Shown here: positions 49,016 to 60,628 of the stretch, one piece after another | Layout of the letters: every line of letters starts with the position of its first letter | Position numbering within the stretch: position 1 is the stretch's first letter | Source of the DNA: Riptortus pedestris | Lineage: Eukaryota > Arthropoda > Insecta > Hemiptera > Alydidae | Reading direction: 5' to 3' | NCBI GenBank assembly: GCA_019009955.1 | Contig: CM032230.1 | Coordinates: forward strand, 22,372,001 to 22,436,000 | Length of the DNA stretch: 64,000 nt | Translations under genes and position numbers: made by a program | The notes under the pieces: model-generated | Databases searched by the model: none | What the model was told of the DNA's origin: nothing | The model's input: only the letters and a program-made list of their open reading frames with translations

Positions 49016-50740
49016 GACGAACATATCAAAATATTTGGGACCAGAATAAGAATTGCATACCGTCATATGGCTAAGAAAATTCACCTATGATTCCTATTAA
49101 TAATGCATTATTTATTTCTGATAATCATGTGATCCTGCAACTTCTTTAAGGACTTGTTTAATGCTGAAATCATGGGTCAACTGTACATTAAATAGGAACT
49201 CATTTTCTTCTCTCCATCCTAACTAGTGTATAAATGTTCCATCCAATTATATGTTGCGCAAGCCGGAGCATGTCGATGCATTGTCATGGAGGCGTAGAGT
49301 CAGTCGTCCGTCCAGCGGGGAAAGTGTCTCCATGAGCACGCTCGCATCCTCCCGAACCTTCTTTTTACCTAACAAATTTCACTCTCATTTACCAATGACG
49401 CTCGCCTGCCTCGTGAGAAATTAAAGTTTAAAAAAAAAGGAGCTCTTTCCGGAGGCACACAAACACATGTGGGCAAGCTTTCTCGCTGTAATAGCCAGAG
49501 ACAAACGGGAAATCTTCATCGAAGGCTTTTCACCGCTGTCTATAGGATGCCAAGAATGGCTGCCAGGCCATTTCCTATAAGCGTTGAGTCTCGTCATGGG
49601 GAATAGCAGTCGTGCATGAACGATCTTTGAAGCTTCCTTTCTTAGGCAAATGAGGAAATGTGCAGGCGACAGGAAAACACAAGTAAATAGGCGTGGACCC
49701 AATTAAAGCACAGGGTGAAGTAGACATTTCATTTGTAACTGGCTAAATTTGTACAGGATTTCAATGGTGGATAAAATGCCTATTTCTATGAACAACTTTC
49801 TGACAAGAAAAAGGGAGAATAGAATGTATACAACATTGAATAAAATGATAACCATATATGTTCGTATTTCCTCGGATTAAAATGTTTTATTATTATCTAC
49901 TTATGCGTAGGATAATTTTTGCAATGAAATGAACTCCCTGTAATTTGGGTATAATTTAAATTTAAATTAGGCGCGGGCTTCCGATTTAGGAATCATTGGT
50001 CTCCCAATCCTCTCCGATCTCGCGAATATCTCATTTTATTTTATCGGGCTTATAGCCGTTGTTCAGTGGCCATGTGTCCCGATTATTTGAGTTCGGTCAC
50101 ATCGCAAGTACCTTCTCTCCTCTGTGCGAATCCGTTTCCCTTGACGAAACAAGCCGTATCTTTTTCTAAGGTGCTATTATATGCCTGAATCATCTGTGCT
50201 ACAACCTCCTTGTTAAGAAGACGTCTCTATAACATAACAATTACCTCATACTTGCTCCCTCTTACAGCCGATAGAAGCTAAACGGACCCTTTAAGAAAAT
50301 CTGCTTCACTGGAATGAATTAATCCAGAAGAGAGATAGGTGAAAACACCCTCATTTCCTTGAAATCACCACTAAACACCCCTAAAATCTTGTCTTTTACT
50401 ACCTTTCCTTTCTTCCACCCTTCATTGACATTTCTCACATGGTAAATTCTTCAGAGATGAAATGGTTTTACTATAATATTATTTATTTAGTCCATGTTTT
50501 GCTTATCTGAGCTCACCAAACATATTTTTTTATTTACCCCTCCCTTTTTGTAGTTTTTATATAACTACATCTTACAATTTTCATATTCTAAATTATTAGT
50601 AATCACTACTGCTATCTTGCGGATGATAATCTTTTTACATTACCATACTCACCTAAATCCCTGATTTGATTGATGACTTCCAAAAAGCCTCTTTTTGCAA
50701 TCCCTCGATGAAGATTTGTAGACATTTTTCAAAAACCGCC
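49016..50740. other. No gene called; GC-richer patch at 49240-49710
   Basis: The patch has an open frame on the minus strand (49421-49702, 93 codons) with the text FTCVFLSPAHFLICLRKEAS and SHSWHPIDSGEKPSMKISRL. I recognise no domain and cannot tell an exon from chance. Family D copy 2 lies at 50190-50330. Confidence 0.4.
50190..50330 (+). repeat. Family D repeat, copy 2
   Basis: GCTACAACCTCCTTGTTAAG, ACGTCTCTATAACATAACAA and ATCTGCTTCACTGGAATGAA. Diverged direct copy of 46690-46840. Confidence 0.85.
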
Positions 50741-50743
50741 ATA

Positions 50744-50795
<52 letters not shown>
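50741..50795. repeat. (AT)n microsatellite
   Basis: At the tail of the reversed X element, as in the other X copies. Confidence 0.95.
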
Positions 50796-50799
<4 letters not shown>

Positions 50800-51075
50800 T
50801 GAACCTCTGTCTGTACATTGATTTTTTTCGTGAAATTTCGCGATAACTTTTCGTTTCACATGTCATAGACACCATTTTGTTTCTTTCGTGTCTGTTTGTT
50901 TATTTGTTTGTTTGTTACCTTTTCACGAATAAACGGCTGAACCGAAGTTTATGAAACTTGGTATGTATATTACTACTAACCCACCTTAGACTTAAGGCTA
51001 TGTTAATATTCTCTGAGACGAACAGGAGTGAGGGGTTATAAGGAAGGCCTGAAATTAAAAATAGCGATATTTCGT

Positions 51076-51122
51076 TTTCTATTTTATTTTCGGCAATTAT
51101 GCACATAACAAAAGTTGTTTAT
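51076..51122. repeat. Left target-site duplication of the PLE (47 bp)
   Basis: 51076-51122 and 53106-53152 are identical (TTTCTATTTTATTTTCGGCA through AAAGTTGTTTAT). They flank the PLE and lie at the same place of the X unit. Confidence 0.88.
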
Positions 51123-51676
51123 CTCTGGAATATGCTGGATGGTAGAGGACAAAAATTGATCAGGATTAATAAGAAGGCCAAGTAGTCTACTGTTTTTTAA
51201 TATAATGCAGAGTGCACTTTCGGAGTCAACGCTCCATCCTCAGTGCCTGCTGACAAACACAAACCTCGAGTTAATTTAACATTCACAGCATGGCCAAAGG
51301 CAAAATAAACAACAGTCATAAAAACAAACACGATATAAATAGTAAAAACAATGTTAATTCTTAAAACTAGTCAACTAATAAAAATATAAAATCTAATCAC
51401 TAGTCAACTACTAAAAATTAAAACCAAAACAATAAAAAATTTAATAACAAGTCAAATAATAAAAGCAAACAACGATAAGCATATGTCAAAAACTATAAAT
51501 AAAATTAAAAACTAAAAAACTACCTAAATTTCAGATTTATATGGAAAACATATCACAGTGGGTGAGAACCTCTGAAAAAACCACCCAGAGGAAGTGTAAG
51601 AGACATAAAAAACCTAAAAAATAATAAACAAAAACCCCCATACTAATAATAGAGAGAAGATGAAGGAGGTACCTGA

Positions 51677-52028
51677 TTAAAGCTGCGTTGCCTGGACCAC
51701 GACCGCCGGGCGACTAAACCTCTGCCCCCGTAGAGAAGACAGGGCCCCGTCACCGACATGTCGCAGCCTTACCGCCTCCTCCTTCTTATTAATATTCCTA
51801 TCTCCATTCGCCTGTCTGTCCAGCCTTATATGCAGCCCCTCAGCCGTATTTAATCTTTTGCCCTTCTTCTCCTCATACAGCAATTGATACTTTATGGTGG
51901 ACATGTCATGGCCCTCTTTTCTGGCGTGTGCGGAAAACTCAGTGTCGCGAGTGATGTGCTCCTTAAGACGCGTCCTTATCTTTCTACCACTTTGCCCCAC
52001 CTAATAGGCATCGCATCCCGTGCACGAG
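51677..52028 (-). pseudogene. Inverted copy of the PLE GIY-YIG endonuclease domain
   Basis: On the minus strand the frame reads CTGCDAY, then a TAG stop, then VGQSGRKIRTRLKEHITRDT, FSAHARKEGHDMSTIKYQLL and further to RGQRFSRPAVVVQATQL and a stop. Y(Y)VG and the Arg of TRLKEH belong to the YIG part and active-site helix of GIY-YIG nucleases. The GIY part lies beyond the junction and is absent. The in-frame TAG stands where the second copy has TAT. This copy keeps the true C-terminus of the protein, which the right copy has lost. Confidence 0.85.
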
Positions 52029-52787
52029 TTTCGCGGGAATGCTTTAGGATGGACCGGGGATTGATCATGGGCTCTGCTATTAGCCCACTTGCCGCCGACA
52101 TAATTATGAATTTCTTTGAGGAGAAATTCATTTTATCGGCACGCAACCCATTCTATAAGTGCATTGATTTTTGGGCCCGGTATGTTGATGACACTTTTGT
52201 CAGTTTTAGCGGTACTAGGGACGATTTGAATGGGTTGCTTTCCTACCTAAATAGCTGCCATGAGACAATTAAATTCACCTTGGAGAACGAAAAAGCTAAG
52301 AAGCTATGCTACCTAGATCTGGAGATAGAGAGAGATGGAGGGGGTCATAAATTCGGTATCTATAGGAAAGCCTCATCCACCGACTTATTGATACCTGCCG
52401 ATTCTTTTCATCACCCAAGATACAAGATGGCGGGATTGCTTTATTTAGTGGAGAGGCTGATTAGTACCCCACTAACACAAGAAAATTACGCCAAGGAAGT
52501 GGTCTGCATTAAGCATATTGATAAAGCAAAAGGGTACGAGGAACAGTTGGTGGATAGGCTTATCCAACGCCGATTGAACGCCTCGGTTGAAGAGCGGGCC
52601 AAAAAGAAGAAAAATAAGTCGTTCCCTGTCTCCATCCCGTACTTGGGCCCTGTTTCAGAAAAGATAGGATCCAGGTTGAAGAAAATTGGATTGGCTACTG
52701 CCTACAGGAGCAAGCGGTCCCTGAAAAATTGTTTGCCCCGTGTTAAGGACTATGTGGACCCCTGGATAGATCTGGCGTGTATAGGAT
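52029..52787 (+). pseudogene. PLE reverse transcriptase, palm and thumb, 5'-truncated
   Basis: The reading frame is open from the junction to a stop at 52829. The part that is RT begins with FRMDRGLIMGSAISPLAADI (the RT motif with GLxMGSxLSP) and has the catalytic ARYVDDTFVSF with YVDD at 52181-52192, then LEIERDGGGHKFGIYRKAS, and a basic thumb and linker region (RRLNASVEERAKKKKNKS, SKRSLKNCLPRVKD). Known PLE RTs have fingers and further motifs before this point; they are missing because of the 5' truncation. Near 52770-52790 two small shifts separate it from the GIY-YIG frame. The enzyme would prime reverse transcription at a nick made by the linked endonuclease. Confidence 0.92.
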
Positions 52788-53102
52788 TCGTGCACGGGAT
52801 GCGATGCCTCTTATGTGGGGCAAAGTGGTAGAAAGATAATGACGCGTCTTAAGGAGCACATCACTCGCGACACTGAGATTTCCGCACACGCCAGAAAAGA
52901 GGGCCATGACATGTCCACCATAAAGTATCAATTGCTGTATGAGGAGAAGAAGGGCAAAAGATTAAATACGGCTGAGGGGCTGCATATAAGACTGAACAGA
53001 CAGGCGAATGGAGATAGGAATATTAATAAGAAGGAGGAGGCGGTAAGGCTGCGACATGTCGGTGACGGGGCCCTGTCTTCTCTACGGGGGCAGAGGTTTA
53101 GT
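52770..53102 (+). pseudogene. PLE GIY-YIG endonuclease domain, right copy
   Basis: SGVYRI in one frame (52770 on), then CTGCDASYVGQSGRKIMTRL in another, then KEHITRDTEISAHARKEGHD and on to SSLRGQRFS. GVY and YVG are the two halves of the GIY-YIG motif, and Arg follows at the usual distance. Compared with the inverted copy the last residues are replaced by X sequence at 53103, so the protein is C-terminally cut. Confidence 0.88.
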
Positions 53103-53105
53103 CTA

Positions 53106-53152
53106 TTTCTATTTTATTTTCGGCAATTATGCACATAACAAAAGTTGTTTAT
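53106..53152. repeat. Right target-site duplication of the PLE (47 bp)
   Basis: Exact repeat of 51076-51122, after which the X unit continues as in the intact X copies. Confidence 0.88.
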
Positions 53153-53638
53153 TTTGTTATTTGGAGTAACTTTTGTTATATACACTTTTGTCGTATACCG
53201 AACTATAAAGGCGTTATACGCTAAAAATTATAGCGGGAGTCAACAATTTTATTTGGCACAAAAGACTCAACCGAACTAAATAAAACTCAGTATGTGTATT
53301 AGCACTAACGCTTTCTTATAATAAGCCATACAAACAGTTCTAGGGACGGGCAGGAGTGGGGGTTATAAGGGAGGACTGAAATTAACATAGTGATATTTCG
53401 TTTTTTATTGGGGTTTCGGCAAATATGCACATAACAAAAGATGTTTATTTTGTTATTTAGAGCAATTTGCTCAACAATTATTTTCAATATGAACTACTAG
53501 GTACCTCATCTGGAAAAATTAATTCAAATGTATGTTAATATTTTGTCCTTAATAATTCAAATCTATGCATAATGCACAGGAAACGGGAAATATGACAATA
53601 TGGAGGACAGTGAGGTCTTAAAATTAATTTTATTATTA

Positions 53639-53672
53639 TGCGTGCGTGCGTGCGTGCGTGCGTGTGTGTGTA
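53639..53672. repeat. (GCGT)n / (GT)n microsatellite
   Basis: About six GCGT units followed by GTGTGTGT, replacing the head of X element 5. Confidence 0.93.
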
Positions 53673-55229
53673 AATAGAAATTAAAATTGACTTAACTTTT
53701 TAAGTAACATGTTATAATTTGTATGACAATTTAACACTTTAACTGTCCCTTCATTGGGGTCAAATAGTCAACACATAGAAAGTAAATACGTTTTTATGTT
53801 GCCGCCAGGTTAACCTATAAGTGGAAAACTTGGGACTTCGTCATTAATGGTTATACATGGCAATAACAAAGAATTTTTCTGAGGTGTTGGGTTCAACTTT
53901 CATTATATATATATATACTAGACTTACTGGTTGTGTGGTACAGATAGATCTGTGTCCTGCTGACGCCAAAGCAATTTTCATACTCCAGCATTATAATCGG
54001 AGGTGTAACATTGATATATACAAATTTACTGGTTATTTTATGAGGTTCACACTCAGAAAACTGATTGCTTTGTTATTATTACTGGCGTACGTAATGGGTT
54101 TGTAGTAATTCCTTAGTTATTGACTTTTTTGTCCACTGCTTTTTCTTTCGCATTATCTCGAGGATTAAAGTCGATTCATCGTTTGCTATAAGTGCTAAAT
54201 TAACTCCTGAAACTTCCAGCAACAAGATAATTATACTTTATTGCTAAAGTAACAGTGCCTTTAAGCCTGGAAATATTAAGCCTTACTATTTCCGGTGATT
54301 CGGAAAAAAATGCAGAGATAATGCATTTAGTGGATCTAAAGGATTACTTCCAGGATTCTGGAAGTAAAAAATATTCCAGAAATAATTCAGAGATATCGTT
54401 TTCATTAGTTTAATTTATCAGGGTTTTGAGTCTTCAAACCGGAAGATATTTCAATATTTAATTACTGACTTCCATCACACATAATTTGGGCTTTAGGTTC
54501 ACTAAACAATTAACTACCGCTCAGTCACTTAGCCGTGTTTTAAATTATAGCTTAGCTTCGTCAATATCTAATAACATGTTTTTTATGATTATAAAATCAG
54601 TACCAGCGTATCTTTATCATTAACAACATGCATGTTTTCACAGTAATTAAGCCAAAACGGTGCAGCTTCGTAAATATTATTATTTCACGAATCTTACAGT
54701 ATATCCCCATATTCAGCAGATTTCCCTTAAGGGGGAATCAGCTATTTTGAGTGTAATCGATTTTCAAAATCTTAGTTATCCTGAAGCAAGGGACCCATCA
54801 TTCTTGATTGCATTGATTCTTTAGCCTTGAAGAGTAGAGCGATTCAATCACTTAAATTTACTTTTTATTTAGAACCAAAGCGCGTTGTCGAGCATTGGCC
54901 CTGCATTCGGAGTTCTCTTGAAGACATCACCAAGGTTGAATGTGAATGTCGTGGCAGGAGTGCAGACAGTCTTCTATCCTTGTGCCAAGGAGATAGTTGA
55001 GTATCGGTTTACAGTGAAACCTCGGAACTATTTGTACAACTGGCTCTTGTATAAAGCATTCATGCCACTATGCTTAACAAAACTTAGTTAATGCTCAGGT
55101 CTGTCTTCCTTCTCGAGCTGATGAAGTATCAAGCGTAATTGAAACGTCCAGAAAAAAAGAATGTAGAAGAATTCACTGGTTTAACTTATACGGGACTCTC
55201 TATAAGAATCTTTTTTCCGAAAGATTCAA
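53673..55229. other. Single-copy DNA, no gene; family A scrap at 54714-54760
   Basis: GCAGATTTCCCTTAAGGG, GGAATCAGCTATTTTGAG is the reversed family A palindrome. The frames at 53857-54105 and 54885-55091 have no recognised motif. Confidence 0.5.
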
Positions 55230-55690
55230 AAGCACATTGTGTGTGTGATTTAGTCGAAGCTTAAATACCAAATATGGTTTTCATGGAACTGTTAATTTGT
55301 GAGACACATGCAAATCCGTGATAATGTCATCAATTAAGATTTTTTGTTCTTTACTTGAAAAGGTTTATTTAATCTTTGCCATACTCGATATTTAGCCATT
55401 TCAGTAAACACTATAGATCATATTTGTGGCTGAGATCGGACCTGGAATAGTGGTGGTATTAAAGGGTAGGGATTCGAAAATTCAAAATGGCTCCGTTATT
55501 GTGAGTTGGGTCATAAAATGTTATAGACCCAATCTTCCTGAACTTTTGATTTTCTAAAATTGTTGCTGTATGCATATTTTGGCACCTCAAGTTTTAAGCA
55601 ACTTATTCGTACTTTCTTGCTTTTTGCCTTCAGTAACCACCCCCCCCCCTTCTACTCATCGGTATTTACATATACATAGGGAATACATAG

Positions 55691-56718
55691 TTTTTTTGTT
55701 TTTTTTTTTAAATATTTATTCGTTTATTTGCAACAACATATATACATATTACAAGCAAATGATGTGAATGATATAACAATTGGCTTGATTATTCACTTGA
55801 GGTGGGAAGTTGTCCATTGGCAGTACCCACATTGGAGGGAACATTGGCTGGTACTACATGGAGTTATTCTGAGCACTACACAAAGAGATCTCTTGGCCAT
55901 TTACGCTTCAGTCGTCGTCTTGGGTTTTCAGGAATACGGGTAGATGAAAGTGATTCGACTAGAGGATTTGGATGTGCGGGAAGGAGAGAGTGGAATTTCT
56001 GATATCGGGATTTTGCGAGGGCATGGACAAAAGGAATGTTGAGGTCGTTATGGAGAGTTAAATTGGATACGTAAAATGGGGAATCTGTAATTTTGCGGAG
56101 TATTCTGGATTGGAGGGTTTGGATTTTGTAGGAATTTGAAGGTTTAGTGGAACCCCAAAGTACAAGTCCGTGTGTCCATATTGGTCTCAGTACTGTCGTA
56201 TAAATCAGTCGTTTGTTGCGTAGTGATAGTTTAGATTTTTTGTCAAGTAGTCTTAGTAGAAGTCTGTACCGTCGGTTCACTTCTTGTCGTTTTATTGTGA
56301 TGTGAGGTTTCCAAGTTAGTCGCTTGTCTAATGTAGGTCCTAGATACCTAATTTGTGATTTTTGGGGAATTAGTGCGCTATTGAGTGTAACTGGAGGGCA
56401 AATGGAACCTCGGAGGGTAAATGTTACATGGCTTGATTTGCTGTTGTTGACCTTGATCCTCCATTGAGTCAGCCATGATTCTAGCAGAGCTAGGTGCTCT
56501 TGTAAAGATGCGGATGCCATATTTGGGTCTGAGTTGGACGTCAAGATTGCAGTATCATCTGCATACGTGAGAAGGGAAGTTTCGGGATGTGATGGAATGT
56601 CGGCAGTATAGGTAAGGAATAAGAAAGGACTTAGGATACTCCCCTGTGGTACACCTGCCAGCTGGGGGAATAAGGATGAGACTGAGGAACCAAATGAAAC
56701 TTGGAAATGTCTGTCAGA
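55691..56718 (-). mobile_element. 5'-truncated Jockey-like LINE with poly(A) and 10-bp target duplication
   Basis: GAATACATAG stands at 55681-55690 and 56719-56728. Between them, on the minus strand, an RT-coding stretch is followed by a 3' untranslated region, AATAAA words and an A-rich tail. A 5' truncation, a 3' poly(A) tail and a short target duplication are the marks of target-primed insertion. Confidence 0.92.
55876..56718 (-). pseudogene. C-terminal part of a Jockey-like LINE reverse transcriptase
   Basis: One open frame of about 280 codons runs from the truncation point to the stop at 55876, without an inner stop. It opens with SDRHFQVSFGSSVSSLFPQL and AGVPQGSILSPFLFL (RT motif with VPQGS.LSP), followed by LLTYADDTAIL (catalytic YADD, 56554-56565), LALLESWLTQWRIKVNNSKS (NxxKS motif), IRYLGPTLDKRLTWKPHI (YLG motif), TVLRPIWTHGLVLWGSTKP and the end LKRKWPRDLFV. 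This order is that of Jockey-clade ORF2 from the palm domain to the C-terminus. The endonuclease, the RT fingers and ORF1 are missing. The frame is unbroken, so the insertion is not old. A broken relative lies at 36290-36505. Confidence 0.93.
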
Positions 56719-56815
56719 GAATACATAGTGAGATGAGATGACAAGTGGGTTATTCGAATACTTGGGAAACCTGCTTAGTTTAGGCAGCCCCTACGTGACG
56801 GACTTCCATAAAACT

Positions 56816-58019
56816 ATTGATACTTTACAATTGTTGTTCTATACATATTTTCTTAGCTCGAAACTAAACGAGTTTTGATCGATAGCGTAACTTACCAGAC
56901 ACGCAGTCCCTGCGTGACGGACCTTTAGTTAATGGTACTCTTTTGAAATTACATAGTCACAATTAAATTGAGAAGACAACAGTGCAGCTTGAACATTCTC
57001 ACAATAGCCATATTCATGGGGTGGAGCTACAAATTCTGCCAGATTTCGAGTTGGTATTAGTATCATTAGCTTCAGCACGTTTCTCAAGGTGTTCAGCACC
57101 TAGATAGGAGACTGCAATATCACCTCGAAATATGGAACCATAGGAACCAACAAATGTAAAATGGCACATTGTAACAACTGAGCTTCTTAAGTTTGCAAAC
57201 GTAAAATATTCTTTTCTTTTCGTTTGACCAGGTGTGGGGGTATTAAATACGCTTCTCAGCATCCCATAACTTTTCAGGAGGTATGTGAGCTCCAATGTGA
57301 TTGGAGGTTTCTAAGTGAACTCTTCATATCTAATTTGTGCTTGGGTATAAGATGGCCTAGCCTGGGACTGGAAAGGGTTAAAAACTGTAGAGGAAGGGTA
57401 GAGGCGGACTGTTATTAAGGCGGGGAGGTGGGGCTATAAAGCCAACAGGTGGTTGTTAAGAAAGTGAAACAAAGCCTGCCCTGGAGTAGGCCAAGGGTCT
57501 CCCTTCGGGGTCTAGGTCGTTAGACATCCGGCATTTCTTTGGGTAAACCTCTCGGTGCTCGTGTCGGCGGGGAGGATCTCCTATATTCCTTATCTAACTT
57601 ATTCCTTTCCCGCTTATCATATTTTAGTATCTGTCACTTATCAAAGAATCCGAAAGGTACATTATATGCTTATTCAGATAGTAAAACAAAAGTCCTTCAC
57701 GCTGTGGCAAAGTAAACTTAGCAGATTTCACAGACACTGGATGTTATCGTGACACATATTCTCTATTTCCTAATATAAATCTGAAAAGAAGAAGTTGGTA
57801 GTCAATATTTATTTTTATTGGAGCATTCGCTGCATGGCGATATTGCTGAGATAACAACAATAATAGACAAGAACGTTAACATTAATAGCAACAAACAAAA
57901 ATCATGGACAATAATAAATATATAATACATCATTGAAAATAAAGCAACTTAATAGCAGTAACAAGATAACAAATTGATAACAACTTTAGGGGAAAAATTG
58001 GTTATATACGAATTTTCTA
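56816..58019. other. No gene; small family A scraps
   Basis: CACGCAGTCCCTGCGTGACG (56900, reversed end) and AAAGTCCTTCACGCTG with CTTAGCAGATTTCACAG (57690-57735). A GC-richer, G-rich stretch at 57220-57560 has frames without motifs. Confidence 0.5.
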
Positions 58020-58240
58020 TATGCCCCCTCCCCTCTGTCCATGAACGAACTTGATCTTTAGTTTAACATGAAACTCTAATATATCACTTTTGGTTACGAT
58101 CAAACAAAAATTCGACGGCTAGAGCGGTAACAGTGTATATATGGAAAGAGGGGGAGAGAGGGAAACAGTGAGTGAGCTTGAACTAATTTTCTTCTAGTAG
58201 CTAAACCCTCAATAGCTGATTCCTTTTAGGGAAATCTGCT
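58020..58240 (+). repeat. Family A right half, shortened
   Basis: GAACGAACTTGATCTTTAGT, ACGGCTAGAGCGGTAACAG, a purine-rich patch (AGAGGGGGAGAGAGGG) in the array position, then CTCAATAGCTGATTCC and TTTTAGGGAAATCTGCTA. Confidence 0.75.
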
Positions 58241-58797
58241 ACAAAATGAAGAAAGGCATCAGCAGATCATCGCAGATACTTCCAACCAACTCCAGCATTT
58301 TGCTGAACCTGTCCTTATGATGTCACATAATCACCAAAGATGCACAGAGCTCTCTTCTTTCCATACACGACATTTATAATACAGTGGTCATACTAAAAGT
58401 CCAACATGAAGACATACACATACTGATTGGACTGGACAAACAGAGAAAGCTATTATGAATTAAATAATTAACATTAACACAGCGTCTTCGCCTAAAGAAA
58501 TTTAGTCTCCAGTCAAAGCGTGAAATGACAGACTAGACAAGGGACGTGCCGAATTACTGACAAACTAAGAATTGGACCCACTTACTGACTCACTCGCATT
58601 TATTGTAATGGACGTACAAACCTAAATTGAAACGAAGAACTTACACTAAAACATATTAACATAATGGGACAACGTCCAACGTTAGAAGAAATCTTCAGTC
58701 CTTGGAGGTCAATCACAAGGGATCCTTGCTTCAAACGTTTTCTGGGAAAAGTAAATCAGTGCCTCGCTTCTCTATTACCCTCCATTACACGTTTCAG
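58241..58797. other. No feature recognised
   Basis: No repeat family and no long ORF. Short coding-like frames near 58620-58800 (ending FSPWRSITRDPCFKRFLGK) are below what I would call a gene. Confidence 0.45.
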
Positions 58798-59460
58798 CAT
58801 ATTTTCCTTAAGGAAAATCAGCTATTGAGATTGTATTAATGCTCGGGTTTTGAATGATATCCTCAAATGTCCATCGATCCTACCCAGGAGATGACGTAAA
58901 ATGAGGTCCGTCAAAACTAAGTATACATATATGTCTGTTAACGCTCTAGCGTTCGCAATTTTTGGTTTGATTTTTAAGAAACTCGATATTTAAATGGTTT
59001 ATTTCTTAATAAACATCAAGTTTATTAACTCGGTGGGAGGGGTGCTTTAGAGTGTGGATTTTCGAGAATTAGTAATATATCCGTTATTGTAGTAAACTGT
59101 ATAGGATCAATCTTATTGCAAATTTAATAGTCTAAAAATGTGGGTGTATATATTTATTCACTATCTTGATTATTAACTGAGATATTTGAATTTATTCATT
59201 TTCTGTTAACAGTAAGCTGTAATACAAACCAAATAATTAGAAGCTCAAATACCAATTACTGCCTTCATTGAACTTTTATTACATGAGAAATATGTGTGAT
59301 GGCGTCATCGAATATGTTTTTACGATCTTGACTCGAATAATTTATTTGATGATCTATTAGTATTTTTCAATATCAATATTTAGCCATTCCATTCAACTCA
59401 AATGTTTATATTCGTTAATGGCTGAAAGCGGACGAGGAATATAAGTTTAGGAGGTTGGTC
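58798..59460 (-). repeat. Family A type B copy
   Basis: TTTTCCTTAAGGAAAATCAG palindrome, CCATCGATCCTACCCAGGAG, GCTCTAGCGTTCGCAATTTT, and the type B middle to about 59460. The GACGGAC end is absent. Confidence 0.75.
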
Positions 59461-60147
59461 AAATATTATCGGAAATTCGAGCATTTATGTGAGATGTTGC
59501 TATTGTTGTCTATATTTGTTTATGACCATTATCGAATAGTAGTGAATGTTCCAAAATAACTAAATAAGATCATTTATAAAACAGGACAGAATTGTATTTA
59601 GAAATTTAACCGTAACTCCTTTTCATTAGACTATTAATAAATCTGAAAAGGATCACAAACTCATTAGCTAGCTTCCGTTTAGACAAAACCTACTAAAATT
59701 CAGATCATGGCATGATTGAAAAATTGAAGAAATATCAGCAGCAGAGTACATATATCATTCTGATTCTGAGAAATATGCTACTTCTTGTCGCCTTAAGTAA
59801 AGTAATCTACATATATTGCATAATTAACTGTTATATCAAGCCGATTATCTATTGCAAAAATGCAGACGTTTATTTATTATATTCTTTAATGATTAGCATT
59901 TAAAAACATTATTGTATTAGATGAGGAAACTCTGATAGTTTTTTATATTTGTTCGACTGCACTAATTGCGAACAAAGAATGATTATTCAACAGAATGCAT
60001 AAAACATGACAAATTTAAACACGTATTATACTTTAATATTACTATCTAACATCATAATTCTAAATAATGAGGATTCTAAATAATATGCACACACAGGGTG
60101 TCCCAAATTCCCGTGCAACCCCCCTTAAAATCGCCAATTGTATTAAT
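59461..60147. other. Single-copy AT-rich DNA, no gene
   Basis: A hydrophobic open frame at 59712-59903 (LLLVALSKVIYIYC) is AT-driven and not called. ACAGGGTGTCCCAAATTCCC near 60095 is a word seen in several animal repeats. Confidence 0.45.
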
Positions 60148-60628
60148 AAAAGTCCGTCACGCAGGTACTGCGTAAAGTAATGAAATAGAGAAATCTCCAT
60201 ACGAGTGCCGAACTAGCTTTCGGCGGGAACGATTAGAAGCGACCATAGCTCGTCCGTTACACTTAATAAAAATGCAATTATCTCGGTTAATATTCAAGAT
60301 AGAGAATAAATGTATATGATCATAGTTATAGTACATTTAATTTTCAATAAGATTGGTTCTATACAATTTTTCGATCCGACGTATAGTAACGGAGATATTT
60401 CGAATTTTCGAAATTCCCCCACTATAAACCCCCCCCCTCCCACTGGTCTGATTTCAGCCATTAACGAACTTGATCTTTGTTTTTACATAAAACGATTAAA
60501 TACCGAGTTTGGTGACAATTAAAGAAAAATTGCGATTGCTAGAGTGCTAACAGACATATATATATATATATATATCGCGTCATGCGTACGACCTCAGTAG
60601 CTGATTTTCCTTAAGGGAAATCTGCTAA
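60148..60628 (+). repeat. Family A, short full-length form (about 480 bp)
   Basis: AAAAGTCCGTCACGCAGGTA, CTGCGTAAAGTAATGAAATA, CGATCCGACGTATAGTAACG, GATTGCTAGAGTGC, a short AT array, then CTGATTTTCCTTAAGGGAAA and TCTGCTAAAA. The segment between the array and the palindrome is partly deleted. Confidence 0.88.

Larger units (their letters stand above)
51123..53105. mobile_element. Penelope-like element with inverted 3' end, about 2 kb
   Basis: The right part (52029-53105, plus strand) holds a 5'-truncated RT and most of the GIY-YIG domain. The left part (51123-52028) is an inverted copy of the GIY-YIG domain plus the 3' untranslated region. The arms share near-identical DNA from 51692-52028 with 52794-53102. 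Such a head-to-head arrangement, 5' truncation and a variable-length target duplication are known for PLEs. The untranslated part contains a nested hairpin (GCACT, GGAG / CTCC, AGTGC, near 51206-51240). No intact ORF, so it is immobile by itself. Confidence 0.9.
50796..53640 (-). repeat. Family X element 5, split by the PLE
   Basis: Reverse orientation: tail at 50796-50950 (TGTTACCTTTTCACGAATAA, ACGGCTGAACCG), one unit to 51122, resumed from 53106 (GCAATTATGCACATAACAAA) through a second unit to the head side near 53640, where it ends in (GCGT)n. The interruption falls inside a unit and the two sides overlap by 47 bp. Confidence 0.88.
55230..56815 (-). repeat. Family A type B copy interrupted by the LINE
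   Basis: Left part: TTTAGCCATTTCAGTAAACA, GGCTGAGATCGGACCTGG, AGTAACCACCCCCCC and TCTACTCATC, up to 55690. Right part: from 56719 to CCTGCTTAGTTTAGGCAGCC and CTACGTGACGGACTTCC at 56812. The orientation agrees. Confidence 0.75.

Noticed and set aside
49421..49702. 93-codon minus-strand frame
   Set aside because: Unrecognised and unsupported by motif or context; left as a candidate interval and not a gene.
51884..52030. N-terminal 49 residues of the long open frame over the PLE RT
   Set aside because: They are the antisense reading of the inverted GIY-YIG arm. The RT part begins only after the junction near 52029.
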